64,000 nucleotides of DNA from positions 2,192,001 to 2,256,000 of the forward strand of contig NZ_CP114904.1 of assembly GCF_027497215.1 (NCBI RefSeq), in the 5' to 3' direction. Position 1 is the stretch's first letter, and each line of letters begins with the position of its first letter. The notes beneath the pieces are model-generated. The model searched no databases, was not told the DNA's origin, and worked only from the letters and a program-made list of their open reading frames with translations. Origin of the DNA: Micromonospora sp. WMMD812 (lineage in GTDB: Bacteria > Actinomycetota > Actinomycetes > Mycobacteriales > Micromonosporaceae). Positions 27,468-37,034 of the stretch are shown here, in pieces. The translations under genes and the position numbers were made by a program.

Positions 27468-28390
27468 GCCAGGACCTCGCCGGCTGCGACCCGGACGCCG
27501 CGCGCCCAGTCGGTCGCCGGCATCGCCCGCTTGCCGGCCGCCCGCACCTCACCCAGCTGCACCGGAACGGTGGCGGTGCCGGCCAGCACCCGGGACTTCT
27601 CCACCAGCAGCTCGCCCGGCTTGAGGTCGGGGCCGTTCGCCACCGGCGTCACCGGACCCAGCTTGACCCGCTCGTCGCGGAAGGTGGTCCACGGGCCCGG
27701 CGCCGGGGTGCAGGCCCGGATCCGCCGGTCCACGGCGAAGGCCGGATCGCTCCAGCGCACCCGGGCGTCTTCGACGGTCAGCTTCGGCGCCAGCGACACC
27801 CCGTCGGCCGGCTGCGCCTCGGCCCGCGCGGTGCCGTCGGAGATCGCGTCGAGCACCGCCACCAGCAGGCCGGCGCCGGACTGGGCCAGCCGCTCCAACA
27901 GGTCGCCCGAGGTGTCGCTCGGGCGGATCTCGTCGGTCAGCGTGCCGTAGACCGGCCCGGTGTCCAACCCCTCCTCGAGCTGGAAGACGCTGGCCCCGGT
28001 CAGCTCGTCGCCGTGCAGCACGGCGTGCTGCACGGGCGCCGCGCCGCGCCAGGCCGGCAACAGCGAGAAGTGCAGGTTCACCCACCCGTGGCGCGGGATC
28101 TCCAGCGCGGCCGGTGGCACGAGCGCCCCGTAGGCGACCACCGGCACGCAGTCCGGTGCCAGCTCGCGCAGCCGGTCCAGGAACTCCGGCTCGCGCGGGC
28201 GGGCCGGGGTGAGCACCTCGACGCCGTGCTCGTCGGCCCACGCCCCCACCGGGGAGCGGGACAGGCCGCGACCCCGCCCGGCGGGCGCGTCGGGACGGGT
28301 GACCACGGCGACCAGCTCGTGCCCGGAGTCGGCGACGGCGGCCAGGGCGGGGACGGCGACGGCCGGCGTGCCGGCGAAGATCACGCGCAC
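27464..28390 (-). CDS. fmt: methionyl-tRNA formyltransferase
   Basis: 308 residues from GTG at 28390. The formyltransferase fold has [16 protein letters not shown], the catalytic segment [46 protein letters not shown] (Asn-His-Asp set), and a C-terminal OB-like tRNA-binding domain (about 205-300, [14 protein letters not shown]). It formylates initiator Met-tRNA with 10-formyl-THF. It lies between def (7 bases upstream) and rsmB, the usual translation-initiation cluster. Confidence 0.97.
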   Translation of the reverse strand: MRVIFAGTPAVAVPALAAVADSGHELVAVVTRPDAPAGRGRGLSRSPVGAWADEHGVEVLTPARPREPEFLDRLRELAPDCVPVVAYGALVPPAALEIPRHGWVNLHFSLLPAWRGAAPVQHAVLHGDELTGASVFQLEEGLDTGPVYGTLTDEIRPSDTSGDLLERLAQSGAGLLVAVLDAISDGTARAEAQPADGVSLAPKLTVEDARVRWSDPAFAVDRRIRACTPAPGPWTTFRDERVKLGPVTPVANGPDLKPGELLVEKSRVLAGTATVPVQLGEVRAAGKRAMPATDWARGVRVAAGEVLA

Positions 28391-28397
28391 CGGGCCG

Positions 28398-28964
28398 TCA
28401 CCGACCCAGGCCGAAGGGGCTGTCCGCGCTCGCGGCGTGCGGGCTGAGCTTGACGACCGGCGGGGCGGCCACGTCGTACCACTCCGCCTGGCGGATCGCC
28501 TTCATCGCCTCCTTGCGCCCGGCCGGGTCGAGGCGGTCGACGAAGAGCACGCCGTCGAGGTGGTCGGTCTCGTGCTGCACGCAGCGGGACATCAGGCCGG
28601 TGCCGACGATCTGCACCGGGTCGCCGTAGCCGTTGAAGCCCTTGGCGACCACGTTCTGCCGGCGCTTCGTGTCGAAGTAGAGCCCGGGGATGGAGAGGCA
28701 GCCCTCCGGGCCGTCCTGCTCCTCGGCGTCCGGAAACTCCAGGACGGGGTTGACCAGGTGGCCGAGGACGTCGTCGACGTCGAAGGTGAACACCCGAAGG
28801 CCCACGCCGAGCTGCGGCGCGGCCAGGCCGGCGCCGTTCTGCTCACGCATGGTGTCGGTCAGGTCGGCGATGAGCCGACGCAGCTCGGCGTCGAAGTCGA
28901 CCACCGGATCGGCCGGCGTGCGCAGCACCGGATCCCCGAACAGACGGATGGGCTGGACGGTCAC
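28398..28964 (-). CDS. def: peptide deformylase
   Basis: 188 residues from GTG at 28964. All three deformylase motifs are intact: [10 protein letters not shown] (motif 1), EGCLSIPG (motif 2, Cys metal ligand) and HETDHLDG (motif 3, HExxH variant with Thr). It removes N-formyl from nascent proteins, completing the fmt cycle. A short tail after residue 165 is extra. It is 46 bases downstream of the P450 gene. Confidence 0.97.
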   Translation of the reverse strand: MTVQPIRLFGDPVLRTPADPVVDFDAELRRLIADLTDTMREQNGAGLAAPQLGVGLRVFTFDVDDVLGHLVNPVLEFPDAEEQDGPEGCLSIPGLYFDTKRRQNVVAKGFNGYGDPVQIVGTGLMSRCVQHETDHLDGVLFVDRLDPAGRKEAMKAIRQAEWYDVAAPPVVKLSPHAASADSPFGLGR

Positions 28965-29009
28965 GCGGGACGGCTCCTTCTGGGGTGGGACGACCGGGGC
29001 CGTACCAGT

Positions 29010-30278
29010 CTACGGAGTACCGGGTCGGGCCCCGGCCGGCGTACCGCGATCGGTCGCCGCGGGTGTGCCGAGCGTCACCGGCAGGGTGTCGTACCCGCGC
29101 AGGGTGAGTCGCGTCCGCCGCCGCGGCCGGCCGGCCAGGGCCAGCTCCGGCAGCCGGCGCAGCAGCAACGGGAAGGCCACCTGCGCCTCCAGTCGGGCCA
29201 ACCCGGCACCGAGGCAGTAGTGCGGTCCGGCACCGAACGAGAGCGGGTGCGCCTGCGCCCGCCACGGGTCGAACCGGCCCGGCTCGGAATACCGCCGGGG
29301 GTCCCGGTTCGCCGCTCCGAGCAGCAGCAGCGCCCAGCTGCCGGCCGGCAGGCCGAGCCCGCCGCACCGCACGGGCTCGGTGGTCATCCGGGTGGTCAGC
29401 TGCACCGGCGAGTCGTAGCGGAGCAGTTCCTCGACGTACGCCGGGGCGAGGTCGGGGTGCTCGCGCAGCGCGCCCGCCTCGCGGGGGTGCGCCAGCAGCA
29501 CGACGAGGCCGTTGCCGAGCAGGTTGGTGGTGGTCTCAAAGCCCGCGACCAGCAGCACCACCAGGTTCGCCAGCAGCTCGTCGCCGGAGAGCCGGTCGCC
29601 GTCGGCGTCGTGCACCTGCACCAGCGCGGTGGTCAGGTCGTCGGCCGGGGCCCGGCGCCGGGCCTCGACCAGCTCCGCGAAGTAGCCGCGCAGCTCGGCC
29701 GCGCCGCGGTCGGCGACGGCCAGCTCCTCGGTGGTGATCTCCGGCTCCAGGATCCCGGTCAGGTCGGCCGCCCACCGGCGGAACGACGGCCGGTCGGCCG
29801 CCGGCACGCCCAGCAGCGCGCAGATCACGCCAACCGGCAGCGGGTACCCGAAGTCGGCCAGGAAGTCCACCGGCTCGCCCTGCCGGCCCCGCTCGACCAT
29901 CGCGTCGACCAGCTCGTCGGCCTGGGCGACGACCACGTCGCGCATCCCGGCGATCCGCCGCGGGCTGAACGCGCCGGCGGCCAGCCGACGCATCCGGCTG
30001 TGGTCGGGCGGATTGGTCCGCAGCATCGACCGGGAGATCGACGTCACGGCGGGGCTGTCCCGCCAGCCGGGCCAGAGGCCGTCGCGGATCTCGTCGTCCA
30101 TCACGCCGAGACGCGGGTCGCGGAGCAGCTCGTCGGCCTCGGCGTAGCCGGTGACCACGTAGAAGACCGGCCCCGCCTGGACCACCGGCCCGTGCGCCCG
30201 CAGCCGTTCGTACGTCGGGTACGGATCGACCCGCCCCTGCGGCGACATGAGCAGGGCGAGCGCGTCGGCTGCGTCCAC
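29010..30278 (-). CDS. cytochrome P450
   Basis: 422 residues from GTG at 30278, behind GGGGAGG. Soluble bacterial class I type. I-helix oxygen-binding AGFETT (245-250), K-helix ExxR (Glu284-Arg287, EELLRYDSP) and the heme-binding loop FGAGPHYCLGAG with Cys355 are all intact. The B-helix region LRTNPPDHSRMRRLAAGAFSP is typical of CYP105/107-like macrolide-type families. The substrate is unknown and no ferredoxin gene is adjacent. It is inserted, with the upstream kinase-ParB fusion, in otherwise conserved def-fmt-rsmB/priA synteny. Confidence 0.94.
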   Translation of the reverse strand: MDAADALALLMSPQGRVDPYPTYERLRAHGPVVQAGPVFYVVTGYAEADELLRDPRLGVMDDEIRDGLWPGWRDSPAVTSISRSMLRTNPPDHSRMRRLAAGAFSPRRIAGMRDVVVAQADELVDAMVERGRQGEPVDFLADFGYPLPVGVICALLGVPAADRPSFRRWAADLTGILEPEITTEELAVADRGAAELRGYFAELVEARRRAPADDLTTALVQVHDADGDRLSGDELLANLVVLLVAGFETTTNLLGNGLVVLLAHPREAGALREHPDLAPAYVEELLRYDSPVQLTTRMTTEPVRCGGLGLPAGSWALLLLGAANRDPRRYSEPGRFDPWRAQAHPLSFGAGPHYCLGAGLARLEAQVAFPLLLRRLPELALAGRPRRRTRLTLRGYDTLPVTLGTPAATDRGTPAGARPGTP

Positions 30279-30362
30279 GGTCAGCCTCCCCGTCCGGCAT
30301 CGAGGGACTTCATCATGCCCCCGATCCGCCGCTCCGGCGATCCGGCGCGTGTCCGGGTCGGC

Positions 30363-31346
30363 TCAGCCGGCGTGGCCGGGCTCGCCGGCCAGCACCGCGT
30401 CGCCGGCGAGCAGGGCGTGCTCGGGCAGCGGGAGCTGGATGCCGTGCGCGGCCTCCCAGTCGTAGACGGTCCCCGGGCGGACCTGGGCCGTGAAGTACTC
30501 GACCGCGCTCATCCCGCCGACCACCGGCTCGTCCACCTCGGCGACCAGCTGCGCCGGCACCAGGGGGAAGCCGCTCTGCAGGGCGGCGCTGAGGCGGCGA
30601 TGGCCGTCGACCACGAAGAAGTACTCACCCGTGTAGCCGATCCGCAGCGGCTCCAGGGCCGCGTCGCCTGCGCCCGCCACGCCGTCGACGAACTCGGAGT
30701 CCCACAGGCCGCGCAGGGTGGTGATGTCCTCGGTCGGGTAGACCCGGGCCGGGTCGAGCAGCAGCAGCGGCGGGCCGTCGCGCAGCACGTCGGCGCCGAG
30801 GTCGCCCTGGTACGCGGCGACGATGTGCTCGATGACCTCTTCGGCGTTCGCCCGGGTGGTGTCGCAGACCAGGTCGTAGTTGCGCAGGCGGGCCTTGTCC
30901 ACCCCGTAACGGACCAGGAACCGGCTCCGCTCACTCTCGCTGCGCTCGCGCAGCTTGGCCTTGGCCTCCTCGAGCGAGGTGTAGCTCTCCGCCGGCCCGG
31001 ACGGGCGCGCCAGCACCCGGCGGGCCGCCTCGCCCGGCTCGGTGATCATGTGCACCTTGAGCGCGTCGCCGAAGAAGTGCCAGGCCAGCCGGGAGTCCAT
31101 GACGAGGCTCTCGCCGGACGCGGCGATGTCCCGCTGCAGCTGGTCGACGTAGCCGTCGACCGCCTGGTCGAGCTCGGCGTGGAGGTTGAGCTGGAGCGCG
31201 GTCATCTGCCGCTCCTGCGCCATCTGCCGGTAGAGGTCGCCGACGCTGACCCGGCGCAGCCCCAGCCGCTTGGCGATCTCCACCGACACCGTGCTCTTGC
31301 CGCTGCCGAGGTCGCCGTTGAAGACGATCGATTGACGAACGGTCAC
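30363..31346 (-). CDS. two-domain protein: cytidylate-kinase-like P-loop domain plus ParB/sulfiredoxin-like domain
   Basis: 327 residues from GTG at 31346. The N-terminal half (1-190) resembles cytidylate/adenylate kinases: Walker A GDLGSGKSTV (11-20), a substrate segment RRVSVGDLYRQMAQ, and a LID/Arg-rich region SESERSRFLVRYGVDKARLRNYDLVCDT. The C-terminal half (about 200-320) carries DGHRRLSAALQSG (from residue 247), the hallmark of ParB-N/sulfiredoxin-like folds, some of which bind or hydrolyse nucleotides or act as serine kinases. I do not recognise a characterised protein with this fusion. It is 84 bases upstream of the P450 and probably co-transcribed. Its function is unknown. Confidence 0.7.
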   Translation of the reverse strand: MTVRQSIVFNGDLGSGKSTVSVEIAKRLGLRRVSVGDLYRQMAQERQMTALQLNLHAELDQAVDGYVDQLQRDIAASGESLVMDSRLAWHFFGDALKVHMITEPGEAARRVLARPSGPAESYTSLEEAKAKLRERSESERSRFLVRYGVDKARLRNYDLVCDTTRANAEEVIEHIVAAYQGDLGADVLRDGPPLLLLDPARVYPTEDITTLRGLWDSEFVDGVAGAGDAALEPLRIGYTGEYFFVVDGHRRLSAALQSGFPLVPAQLVAEVDEPVVGGMSAVEYFTAQVRPGTVYDWEAAHGIQLPLPEHALLAGDAVLAGEPGHAG

Positions 31347-31652
31347 GACTGGTCCACCCCTGGTTACCGGCTTCTTGACATCGTCGATGTGGCGTCGGCC
31401 CGACGCGTTTCCGCCGTTGTCGCGCCGTCCGTACGCCCGGGCATGACGGGCGACTCTATCACTGTCCGGGCAGCCGACCGCCGCACGCGGCGTCCGACGC
31501 CGCGCAGGTCACCCGGCCGGGTGGGCGCTCCGGCGCGGGTCGCGGGGCTGCTCGCCGGGCCGCTGCCGCCGCCGGTCACGGCGCGGGTCCCGGCGTCTCC
31601 GCCACCGGTCGCGGCGCGACCTCCGCCGGCAGTCGTGACCCCGGGCGCCGGG
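31347..31652. other. intergenic region between priA and the kinase-ParB gene, no gene seen
   Basis: This 306-base stretch is very GC-rich with GCGGGTC/CCGCC reiterations, and its open frames lack coding character. Two short palindromes, GACATCG-T-CGATGT (about 31379-31392) and GCGTCGG-C-CCGACGC (about 31393-31407), lie upstream of the kinase-ParB start and may be its regulatory region. Confidence 0.4.
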
Positions 31653-33563
31653 CTAGAACAGGCTGAGCGGGTCGACCTGGAGGCGGACCGGGTCGGCCGC
31701 CTTGCGGGCGCTGCGCGCGCCGGCCGCGGTGTGCAGCGCGTCGGCCAGGGCGGCCGCCCGGGCGCGGGGCACCCGGACCAGCATCCGCTCCCGCTCACCG
31801 TCGGCCGGTACCGGCCCGAGCACCTCGGCCCCGTCCGGCAACCGCGCCTCGGCGAGCAGGTCCGCGACCGCCACCGGAAGGCCCGTCACGCTGGCCATCC
31901 GCACCGCGGGCGGGAAACCCAGCTCGCGCCGCTCGGCCAGCTCCCGGGCGGCGAACCACGCGGCGTCCCAGCGCAGCAGCGCCTGCACCGGGGCGAGCGC
32001 GCCGTCGGCGACCACCACCACCCGGCCGCCCGCCCCGGCGGGCCGGGCCAGCGCCGCCGCGGCCAGCCAGCGACGCAGCGCCTCCTCCCCGGCGCGCAGG
32101 TCGGCCCGGGTGAGCAGGGCCCACGAGTCGAGCAGCAGCACGGCGCCGTAGCCGCCCTCGGCGAGCGGTTCGGCCCCCGGCGTCGCGATCACCAGACCGG
32201 CGCCGCCGGGCACCTCGGTGAGCACCTCCTCCCGGCCGGAGGTGCGCACCGGCACGCCGGGAAAGGCCCGCCCCAGCTCCTCCGCGGTGCGCCGGGCGCC
32301 GGTGACCGCGGCCCGCAGCCGCCGCCCGCCGCACTCGGGACAGGCGTACGCGGCGGCGACCCGGCCGCACCAGCGGCAGGCCGGGGTGCCGGCCGCCGAG
32401 GGCAGCGCGAGGGGGCCCGCGCAGGCGGGGCAGCGGGCCGGGGTGCGGCAGTCGGCGCACGACACCGCGGGCAGGTAGCCGCGCCGGGGCACCTGGACCA
32501 GCACCGGCAGGTCGGCCCGGAGGGCGTCCCGGGCCGCGGTCCAGGCCAGGCTGGGCAGCCGCGCGGTCGCCGCCCCGGGGTCGCGGGCCAGCTGCGGGTC
32601 GTCGCCGGTCGGCGCGATGGCCGGCGTACGCGCCCGCACGGTCGCCCGATCGGCGACCACCTCGCGGGCCCAACCGGTCTCCACCAGCAGCTGCGCCTCG
32701 GCGGTGCGGGCGAACCCGCCGACCAGGGCAGCGGCCCCGGCGAGCTGGGCCCGGGTGAGCAGCACCTCGCGGGCGTGCGGGTACGGCGCCCGCGGCTCGG
32801 CGTGCAGGTCGTCCCCGTCGTCCCAGACCGCGACCAGGCCCAGCCGCTCGACCGGGGCGAACATCGCCGCCCGGGTGCCGATCACCACCGGCACGTCGCC
32901 GCGGCGGGCGGCGAGGAAAGCCCGGTAGCGCCGGGCCGGACCGAGCGCGGCGGAGAGGGTCACGTGCCGACCCGGGCCGAGCGCGGCGGCCACCGCCGCG
33001 TCCAGCCGGTCCAGGTCCCGGTTGTCGGCGACCACCACGACCGCGCCGCGACCGCCGGCCACCGTGGCGGCGACGGCCTCGGCGTACCGGGCCGCCCAGT
33101 CCTCCCCGGGCAGGGCGGACCAGACCGCGCGGGGTGTCCGCCCGTCGTTGAGCGCCCGCAGGTAGGCCGGGCCGGCCGGATAGCCCCGCCAGCCCTCCGG
33201 GTCGGGTGGCGGCGGCGGCTCGGCCGGCGGTGCGGGCTCGTGCGGCTCCTTCTCCACCCGGGCGTGCCGCGGCGGCACGGCGAGCCGGAGCACGTCGGCG
33301 AGGCTGCCGGCGTACCGGTCGGCGACCGCGCGGGCCAGCCGGGTCACCTCGGGCGACAGCACCGGCTCCGGGGAGACGACCTTCTCCAGGTACGCGAGCC
33401 GGCCGGTGTGCCCGGAGTCGTCGGTGCGTTCCAGCAGCCACCCGTCGACCAGTTGGCCGGCGAAGCGGACCTTCACCCGGGCGCCCGGCACGGCCGCCGC
33501 GTCCGACTCGGCCGGGACCAGGTAGTCGAAGGGCCGGTCGAGGTGGGCCAGCGGGAGGTCCAC
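31653..33563 (-). CDS. priA: primosomal protein N' (PriA), helicase motifs degenerate
   Basis: 636 residues from GTG at 33563. The homologous stretch VCVDLPLAHLDRPFDY suggests the true start may lie slightly upstream, overlapping the space after metK. The DNA-binding domain (1-105), a degenerate helicase core, and the zinc-binding insertion (CADCRTPARCPAC ... CRWCGRVAAAYACPECG) are visible. No Walker A lysine is present where GxxGxGKT is expected, and the DEAH box reads DDGD. This is a known feature of actinobacterial PriA, thought to load replication restart factors without unwinding. It lies 59 bases after metK. Confidence 0.9.
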   Translation of the reverse strand: MDLPLAHLDRPFDYLVPAESDAAAVPGARVKVRFAGQLVDGWLLERTDDSGHTGRLAYLEKVVSPEPVLSPEVTRLARAVADRYAGSLADVLRLAVPPRHARVEKEPHEPAPPAEPPPPPDPEGWRGYPAGPAYLRALNDGRTPRAVWSALPGEDWAARYAEAVAATVAGGRGAVVVVADNRDLDRLDAAVAAALGPGRHVTLSAALGPARRYRAFLAARRGDVPVVIGTRAAMFAPVERLGLVAVWDDGDDLHAEPRAPYPHAREVLLTRAQLAGAAALVGGFARTAEAQLLVETGWAREVVADRATVRARTPAIAPTGDDPQLARDPGAATARLPSLAWTAARDALRADLPVLVQVPRRGYLPAVSCADCRTPARCPACAGPLALPSAAGTPACRWCGRVAAAYACPECGGRRLRAAVTGARRTAEELGRAFPGVPVRTSGREEVLTEVPGGAGLVIATPGAEPLAEGGYGAVLLLDSWALLTRADLRAGEEALRRWLAAAALARPAGAGGRVVVVADGALAPVQALLRWDAAWFAARELAERRELGFPPAVRMASVTGLPVAVADLLAEARLPDGAEVLGPVPADGERERMLVRVPRARAAALADALHTAAGARSARKAADPVRLQVDPLSLF

Positions 33564-33622
33564 GCAGACACGAGCGACCGGCGACCCGTCCGCGGATCGC
33601 CGGTCGCTGCGCGAGGTGCCGG

Positions 33623-34816
33623 TCAGGCTCCCGCGGCCGACTTGAGGTCGGCGGCCCGGTCGGTGCTCTCCCAGGTCAGGTCCGGCAGTTCCCGGCCGAA
33701 GTGCCCGTACGCCGCGGTCTGCTGGTAGATGGGGCGGAGCAGGTTGAGGTCCCGGATGATCGCGGCCGGCCGCAGGTCGAAGACCTCGGTGACGGCTTCC
33801 TCGATCGAGGCGACCGGCACGGTCTCGGTGCCGAAGGTCTCGATGAAGAGGCTGACCGGGTGCGCCTTGCCGATCGCGTACGCGACCTGGGCCTCGCAGC
33901 GCTCGGCGAGGCCGGCGGCGACCACGTTCTTGGCCACCCAGCGCATCGCGTACGCGGCGGAGCGGTCCACCTTCGACGGGTCCTTGCCGGAGAAGGCGCC
34001 GCCGCCGTGCCGGGCGTAGCCGCCGTAGGTGTCGACAATGATCTTGCGGCCGGTGAGGCCGGCGTCGCCCATCGGCCCGCCGATCTCGAAGCGGCCGGTC
34101 GGGTTGACCAGCAGCCGGTAGCCCTCGGTGTCCAGGCCGAGGCTCTCCAGCTCGGGCGCGATGACGTGGTCGCGCACGTCCGGGGTGAGCAGCGAGTCGA
34201 GCGAGATGTCGGCGGCGTGCTGGCTGGACACGACCACGGTGTTCAGGCGGACCGGGCGCAGGCCCTCGTACTCGATGGTGACCTGGGTCTTGCCGTCCGG
34301 ACGCAGGTAGGGGATCGTGCCGTCCTTGCGGACGGCGGCGAGCCGCCGGGCCAGCCGGTGCGCGAGGGCGATCGGCAGCGGCATCAGCTCCGGCGTCTCG
34401 GAGCAGGCGAAGCCGAACATCATGCCCTGGTCGCCGGCGCCCTGGGCGTCCAGCGCGCTCTCCGACGCGCCGGTACGCAGCTCGAAGGCGTTGTCGACGC
34501 CCTGCGCGATGTCCTCGGACTGCGCGCCGATGGAGACGCTCACGCCGCAGGAGGCGCCGTCGAAGCCCTTCTTCGACGAGTCGTATCCGATGTCGAGGAT
34601 GGTCTTGCGGACGATGGTCGGGATGTCCGCGTACGCCTTGGTGGTCACCTCGCCCGCGATGTGCACCTGGCCGGTGGTGATCATGGTTTCCACCGCGACC
34701 CGGCTGCGGGGATCCTCGGCGAGCAGCGCATCGAGGATGCCGTCGCTGATCTGGTCGGCGATCTTGTCCGGGTGGCCTTCCGTGACCGATTCGGACGTGA
34801 AGAGGCGGCGTGTCAC
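33623..34816 (-). CDS. metK: S-adenosylmethionine synthetase
   Basis: 397 residues from GTG at 34816. Signatures: [20 protein letters not shown] (ATP/metal), [16 protein letters not shown], and the P-loop-like [19 protein letters not shown]. Full-length three-domain enzyme making SAM from Met and ATP. It neighbours coaBC and priA in the conserved actinobacterial order. No SAM riboswitch was recognised in the 88-base upstream gap. Confidence 0.98.
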   Translation of the reverse strand: MTRRLFTSESVTEGHPDKIADQISDGILDALLAEDPRSRVAVETMITTGQVHIAGEVTTKAYADIPTIVRKTILDIGYDSSKKGFDGASCGVSVSIGAQSEDIAQGVDNAFELRTGASESALDAQGAGDQGMMFGFACSETPELMPLPIALAHRLARRLAAVRKDGTIPYLRPDGKTQVTIEYEGLRPVRLNTVVVSSQHAADISLDSLLTPDVRDHVIAPELESLGLDTEGYRLLVNPTGRFEIGGPMGDAGLTGRKIIVDTYGGYARHGGGAFSGKDPSKVDRSAAYAMRWVAKNVVAAGLAERCEAQVAYAIGKAHPVSLFIETFGTETVPVASIEEAVTEVFDLRPAAIIRDLNLLRPIYQQTAAYGHFGRELPDLTWESTDRAADLKSAAGA

Positions 34817-34904
34817 GGCACTCCTAAAGCGTGTGAAAGTCGTTCCGCGGCAGTCTAGTCACCACGGACGGGGGTGGCGGAGTTGGTCGCGCGCTTTCCA
34901 ACCC

Positions 34905-36113
34905 TCAGGAGTGACCGGCCAGCCGCGTCACCACGAGGTCCCAGACGCCGTCGGCGAGGTCTTCCTTGGACTGTTCGGGCATCCGGCTGACCGAACCGTC
35001 CGCGCCGATGACGGTCGCCGCGTTGGTCTCGGCGCCGAAGACCTTGTCCGGCCCCACCTCGTTGATGACGATGAGGTCGGCCCGCTTCCGGGCCAGTTTG
35101 GCCCGGCCGTTGGCCTCGGCGTCGCCGGTCTCGGCGGCGAACACCACCAGCACCTGCTCGGGGCGACGGCGGCTGCCCAACTCGGCGGCGATGTCCGGGT
35201 TGGTGACGAGTTCGATGGTGGGCGCGCTGCCGTCGTCCGCCTTCTTGATTTTGCCAGGCGCGTAGACGGCCGGGCGGAAATCTGCCGGAGCCGCCGCCAT
35301 CACCACGGCGTCGGCGTCCACGGCGGCCTTCAGCGTCGCCTCCCGCAGCTCCCCCGTCGTGCCCACCCGCACCAGGTCGACCCCGGCCGGGTCGGCGAGG
35401 GTGACGTTGGCCGCGATCAGGGTGACCCGGGCGCCCCGGGCCACCGCCGAACGGGCGAACGCGTAGCCCTGCTTGCCCGAGGACCGGTTGCCGAGGAACC
35501 GGACCGGGTCCAGCGGCTCACGGGTGCCGCCGGCGGTCACCACCACGCGGCGGCCGGCCAGGTCGGCCGGGGCGTCGACGCCGCGGGTGAGCACCCGGCG
35601 GGCGACGGCGAAGATCTCCGTCGGGTCGGGCAACCGGCCCTTGCCGGTGTCGACGCCGGTGAGCCGCCCGACCGCGGGCTCGATCACCCGGACCCCGCGG
35701 GCCCGCAGCGTGGCCACGTTGGCCGCGGTGGCCGGGTGCTCCCACATCTCGGTGTGCATGGCCGGAGCCAGCACCACCGGGCAGCGGGCGGTGAGCAGGG
35801 TGTTGGTGAGCAGGTCGTCGGCGAGGCCGTTCGCCGCCTTGGCAAGCAGGTCGGCGGTGGCCGGTGCGACGACCACCAGGTCGGCCTGCTGGCCGAGCCG
35901 GACGTGCGGCACCTCGTGCACCTCGGACCAGACGTCGTCGGCGACCGGCTGACCGGAGAGCGCCGCCCAGGTCGGCGCGCCGACGAAGCGGAGCGCCGAC
36001 GCGGTCGGCACGACGCGGACCCGGTGGCCCGATTCGGTGAAGAGCCGCAGCAGCTCACACGCCTTGTAGGCGGCGATGCCGCCACCGACCCCGAGGACGA
36101 TCCCGGCGGACAT
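34905..36113 (-). CDS. coaBC: bifunctional phosphopantothenoylcysteine decarboxylase / phosphopantothenate--cysteine ligase
   Basis: 402 residues. The CoaC half (1-185) starts IVLGVGGGIAAYKACELLRLFTESGH, with the active-site segment LAPAMHTEMWEHPAT and substrate-recognition region. The CoaB half (about 190-402) has VVTAGGTREPLDPVRFLGNRSSGKQGYAFA and the dimerisation segment with the lysine-rich KIKKADDGSAPTIELVTNPDI. Two steps of coenzyme A synthesis. It is 14 bases downstream of rpoZ. Confidence 0.97.
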   Translation of the reverse strand: MSAGIVLGVGGGIAAYKACELLRLFTESGHRVRVVPTASALRFVGAPTWAALSGQPVADDVWSEVHEVPHVRLGQQADLVVVAPATADLLAKAANGLADDLLTNTLLTARCPVVLAPAMHTEMWEHPATAANVATLRARGVRVIEPAVGRLTGVDTGKGRLPDPTEIFAVARRVLTRGVDAPADLAGRRVVVTAGGTREPLDPVRFLGNRSSGKQGYAFARSAVARGARVTLIAANVTLADPAGVDLVRVGTTGELREATLKAAVDADAVVMAAAPADFRPAVYAPGKIKKADDGSAPTIELVTNPDIAAELGSRRRPEQVLVVFAAETGDAEANGRAKLARKRADLIVINEVGPDKVFGAETNAATVIGADGSVSRMPEQSKEDLADGVWDLVVTRLAGHS

Positions 36114-36127
36114 CGCGGTGCGGCGGG

Positions 36128-36394
36128 TTACGGCTGGTCGGTCGGCTCGGCGGTGAGCAGGCCGGCGTTGATCTCGCGCATGGCGATGGAGAGCGGCTTC
36201 TCCTGCGGGGTGGTCTCGACCAGCGGGCCGACGTACTCCAGCAGGCCCTCACCGAGCTGGCTGTAGTAGGCGTTGACCTGACGGGCACGCTTGGCGGCGA
36301 AGATGACCAGCGCGTACTTCGACGTCGTCTTCTCGAGGAGCTCGTCGATCGGCGGGTTGGTGATGCCTTCGGGGTTGGTGGCGATGGATCCCAC
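36128..36394 (-). CDS. rpoZ: DNA-directed RNA polymerase omega subunit
   Basis: 88 residues from GTG at 36394, behind AGAGG. The omega motif [32 protein letters not shown] and the conserved C-terminal [15 protein letters not shown] are intact. It assists beta-prime folding in RNA polymerase. Order gmk-rpoZ-coaBC is conserved. Confidence 0.97.
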   Translation of the reverse strand: MGSIATNPEGITNPPIDELLEKTTSKYALVIFAAKRARQVNAYYSQLGEGLLEYVGPLVETTPQEKPLSIAMREINAGLLTAEPTDQP

Positions 36395-36475
36395 GAAATA
36401 ACCTCTGCGTCTGTCGATCCGCGCGGACGCGGTGCTGACTCTGAGCCGCGACCGGCTTCGGACCGCGGCCGACTC

Positions 36476-37009
36476 CTAACCGAGCACCCGCGGTCGGGCC
36501 GGAGTCGGATAAGAAGAACCGAACAAGCCTACCAGCTCATCCGCGACCCGATCGGTCAGGTCATGCGTCAGGGCGAGTTCGAAGGCCTCGGAGACCGCCG
36601 GCTCCGGGCGGTATCCGGGCGGGCAGAGCAGCACCAACAGGGCATCGGAGACGCGTTCCCGCACGGCCAGCGCGCCCGGGACGTCGAGCGGGAGCAGCAC
36701 CGGCTGCCCGGCGGCGAGCCGGGAGCGCAGCGGCTCGTACGGCGTGCCGCGCCGGTGCGGCCCGGTCCGGGCCCACTCCAGGAGGGCGCCGGACGCGATC
36801 AACCCGTCGAACTCGGCCGGGGTCAGGAAGATCCGGTCCACCCCGTCGACCTCGCCGGCGCGGCGGGGTCGGGTGGTCGCCGGCACCGGCCGCCACACGG
36901 AGGGAGAACGCGCCCGGACGAGCTCGACGACACTCTCCCGACCGGACCCCGAGGGGCCGGCCAGGACAGTGAGCCGGGCCGTCGGGCGCGCCTCACCATC
37001 CGTGCTCAC
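36476..37009 (-). CDS. gmk: guanylate kinase homologue with altered P-loop
   Basis: 177 residues, shorter than the usual 190-210. The position between mihF and rpoZ and the overall pattern (PATTRPRRAGEVDGVDRIFL; LEWARTGPHRRGTPYEPL; LPLDVPGALAVRERVSDALLVLLCPPGYRP) identify the guanylate kinase fold. The Walker A reads GPSGSGRES (18-26), with Arg24 in place of the catalytic Lys and Glu next to it. The GMP-binding segment (usually GNYYGT) reads PHRRGT, and the LID is shortened. Either an active variant or a degenerate paralogue: whether another gmk exists cannot be seen here. Confidence 0.82.
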   Translation of the reverse strand: MSTDGEARPTARLTVLAGPSGSGRESVVELVRARSPSVWRPVPATTRPRRAGEVDGVDRIFLTPAEFDGLIASGALLEWARTGPHRRGTPYEPLRSRLAAGQPVLLPLDVPGALAVRERVSDALLVLLCPPGYRPEPAVSEAFELALTHDLTDRVADELVGLFGSSYPTPARPRVLG

Positions 37010-37034
37010 TGCTTGTTTCTACACGCCGCCTGAC

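Noticed and set aside
31364..31798. Minus-strand frame of 144 codons between the kinase-ParB gene and priA
   Set aside because: Low-complexity Arg/Gly/Pro translation, no ribosome site, overlaps the priA end out of phase.
28209..33728. Open frame of 1839 codons on the plus strand
   Set aside because: It lies antisense to fmt, def, the P450, the kinase-ParB gene and priA, all with clear motifs. Its Arg/Gly/Pro/His-rich composition is the usual mirror of high-GC genes.
34817..34904. SAM riboswitch upstream of metK
   Set aside because: The 88-base gap is too short and lacks recognisable SAM-I/II/IV blocks.
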